A stretch of DNA of 6,783 bases from Gemmatimonadaceae bacterium. Its GTDB lineage: Bacteria; Gemmatimonadota; Gemmatimonadetes; Gemmatimonadales; Gemmatimonadaceae. Below, in pieces: positions 6,253-6,783 of this stretch. The first letter of the stretch is position 1. Each line of letters begins with the position of its first letter. The translations under genes and the position numbers were made by a program. The notes under the pieces were generated by a model. It was not told where the DNA came from. It searched no databases and was given only the letters and a program-made list of their open reading frames with translations. Where the stretch lies: positions 1 to 6,783 of the forward strand of contig JACDDZ010000086.1 in assembly GCA_013816695.1 (NCBI GenBank), read 5' to 3'.

Positions 6253-6783
6253 AGCCAGGGACGACTGCGTTCATGGCGGGAATTGCCCTGCTCGTGGCGG
6301 GCGCGGAGGGCGGGGCGCAGGTTGGACGTCGTCCGGTGGTCACGCCACGCCGCGATAGCATCGTTTCAGACAGTACGAGAAAAGATTCGTCGAGGGTGAA
6401 GGAGCTCATTAAGTGGGCCGATCCGGACACGACTCTGCAGAGGCTGCTGAACAAGGAGGGTTACCAGGCTACCCGATACCAGGGGGACTCGGTGAGTTTC
6501 ATGTCCTCCTCGAAAACCCTTTACCTGATTGGCCGGCCCGCCGCCGTCCAGCGCGGAACGTCGCTGCTTGTTGGCGACACGCTTCTGTACAACGACTCAA
6601 CGCACATTATCATCGCGCGTGGTGACACTGTCACGCTCCGCGATCCGAGTCAGGGATCCGCTGACGTAGTCGCGCGCGGAGTGATGACGTACAATGTTGC
6701 CGAGCAGCGCGGCGTGGTGACCAACATCACAACGGCTATCGAGAGCGGAGAGACCTGGTACGTCAAAGGGCGCACTGCCGCAT
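6249..6783 (+). CDS. lptD: LptD/OstA-like LPS-assembly outer-membrane protein (3'-truncated)
   Basis: LptD is the outer-membrane barrel that inserts lipopolysaccharide into the outer leaflet, fed by a periplasmic OstA-type domain. Only 178 N-terminal residues are present; the barrel would lie beyond the right edge. A Sec signal peptide with a hydrophobic core (about 7-19) probably ends at Ala23 (EGGA, then Gln24). An Arg/Asp/Ser-rich, probably disordered stretch follows (about 34-50). From about 72 come short beta-strand repeats typical of OstA/LptA jelly-roll domains: YQGDSVSFMSSSKTLYLIG, then VGDTLLYNDSTHIIIARGD, then VMTYNVAEQRGVVTN and ESGETWYVKG. The alternation of Tyr/Asp strands with a 'Y...RG.V.N' line is what points to LptD rather than a small LptA, together with the long leader region. 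Without the barrel, a free-standing OstA-domain protein cannot be excluded. The frame is open to the window end. Confidence 0.75.
   Translation, partial: MKPGTTAFMAGIALLVAGAEGGAQVGRRPVVTPRRDSIVSDSTRKDSSRVKELIKWADPDTTLQRLLNKEGYQATRYQGDSVSFMSSSKTLYLIGRPAAVQRGTSLLVGDTLLYNDSTHIIIARGDTVTLRDPSQGSADVVARGVMTYNVAEQRGVVTNITTAIESGETWYVKGRTAA

Noticed and set aside
1..6783. Mobile element, CRISPR, toxin-antitoxin or defence system.
   Set aside because: No inverted-repeat ends, transposase, spaced repeats or defence domains; the window is filled by housekeeping envelope genes.

Overview
The window is a gene-dense, GC-rich stretch of a diderm (outer-membrane-bearing) bacterial chromosome. All nine genes lie on the + strand with almost no intergenic space, and no mobile element, tRNA, rRNA or CRISPR array is visible. 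A full Tol-Pal set next to tatC and an LptD-like gene indicates a Gram-negative envelope with lipopolysaccharide. Protein style (TonB-like TolA, enlarged TolB, linkers rich in Arg-Asp-Ser) suggests Gemmatimonadota or a related lineage. That placement is inference; the sequence shows no species marker.

Layout: (1) 2-637, the C-terminal two thirds of an NAD-dependent nucleotide-sugar epimerase of the UDP-glucose 4-epimerase type, cut by the left edge. (2) 640-5429, the Tol-Pal cluster in order tolQ, tolR, a TolA/TonB-like gene, tolB, pal, cpoB (ybgF). (3) 5434-6252, tatC. (4) 6249-6783, the start of an LptD/OstA-like outer-membrane LPS-assembly protein, cut by the right edge. Junctions are +2, -1, -1, -1, +29, +6, +4 and -4 nt, so the window reads as the interior of one transcription unit with strong translational coupling. 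No promoter or terminator is seen. The largest gap is the 29 nt between tolB and pal.

How the genes work together: TolQ and TolR form a proton-driven inner-membrane motor. It energises the TolA-like protein, which reaches across the periplasm to TolB and the peptidoglycan-binding lipoprotein Pal, pulling the outer membrane inward at division. CpoB links this machine to cell-wall synthesis in E. coli. TatC is the receptor for folded-protein export, and LptD-like proteins place LPS in the outer leaflet. The epimerase probably supplies sugars for envelope polysaccharides. The window is therefore an envelope-biogenesis block.

I do not see a new biological system. The most unusual points are a roughly 105-residue charged insertion in TolB, a compact TonB-like TolA, a CpoB with a lipoprotein signal, and the linkage of Tol-Pal to tatC and lptD.
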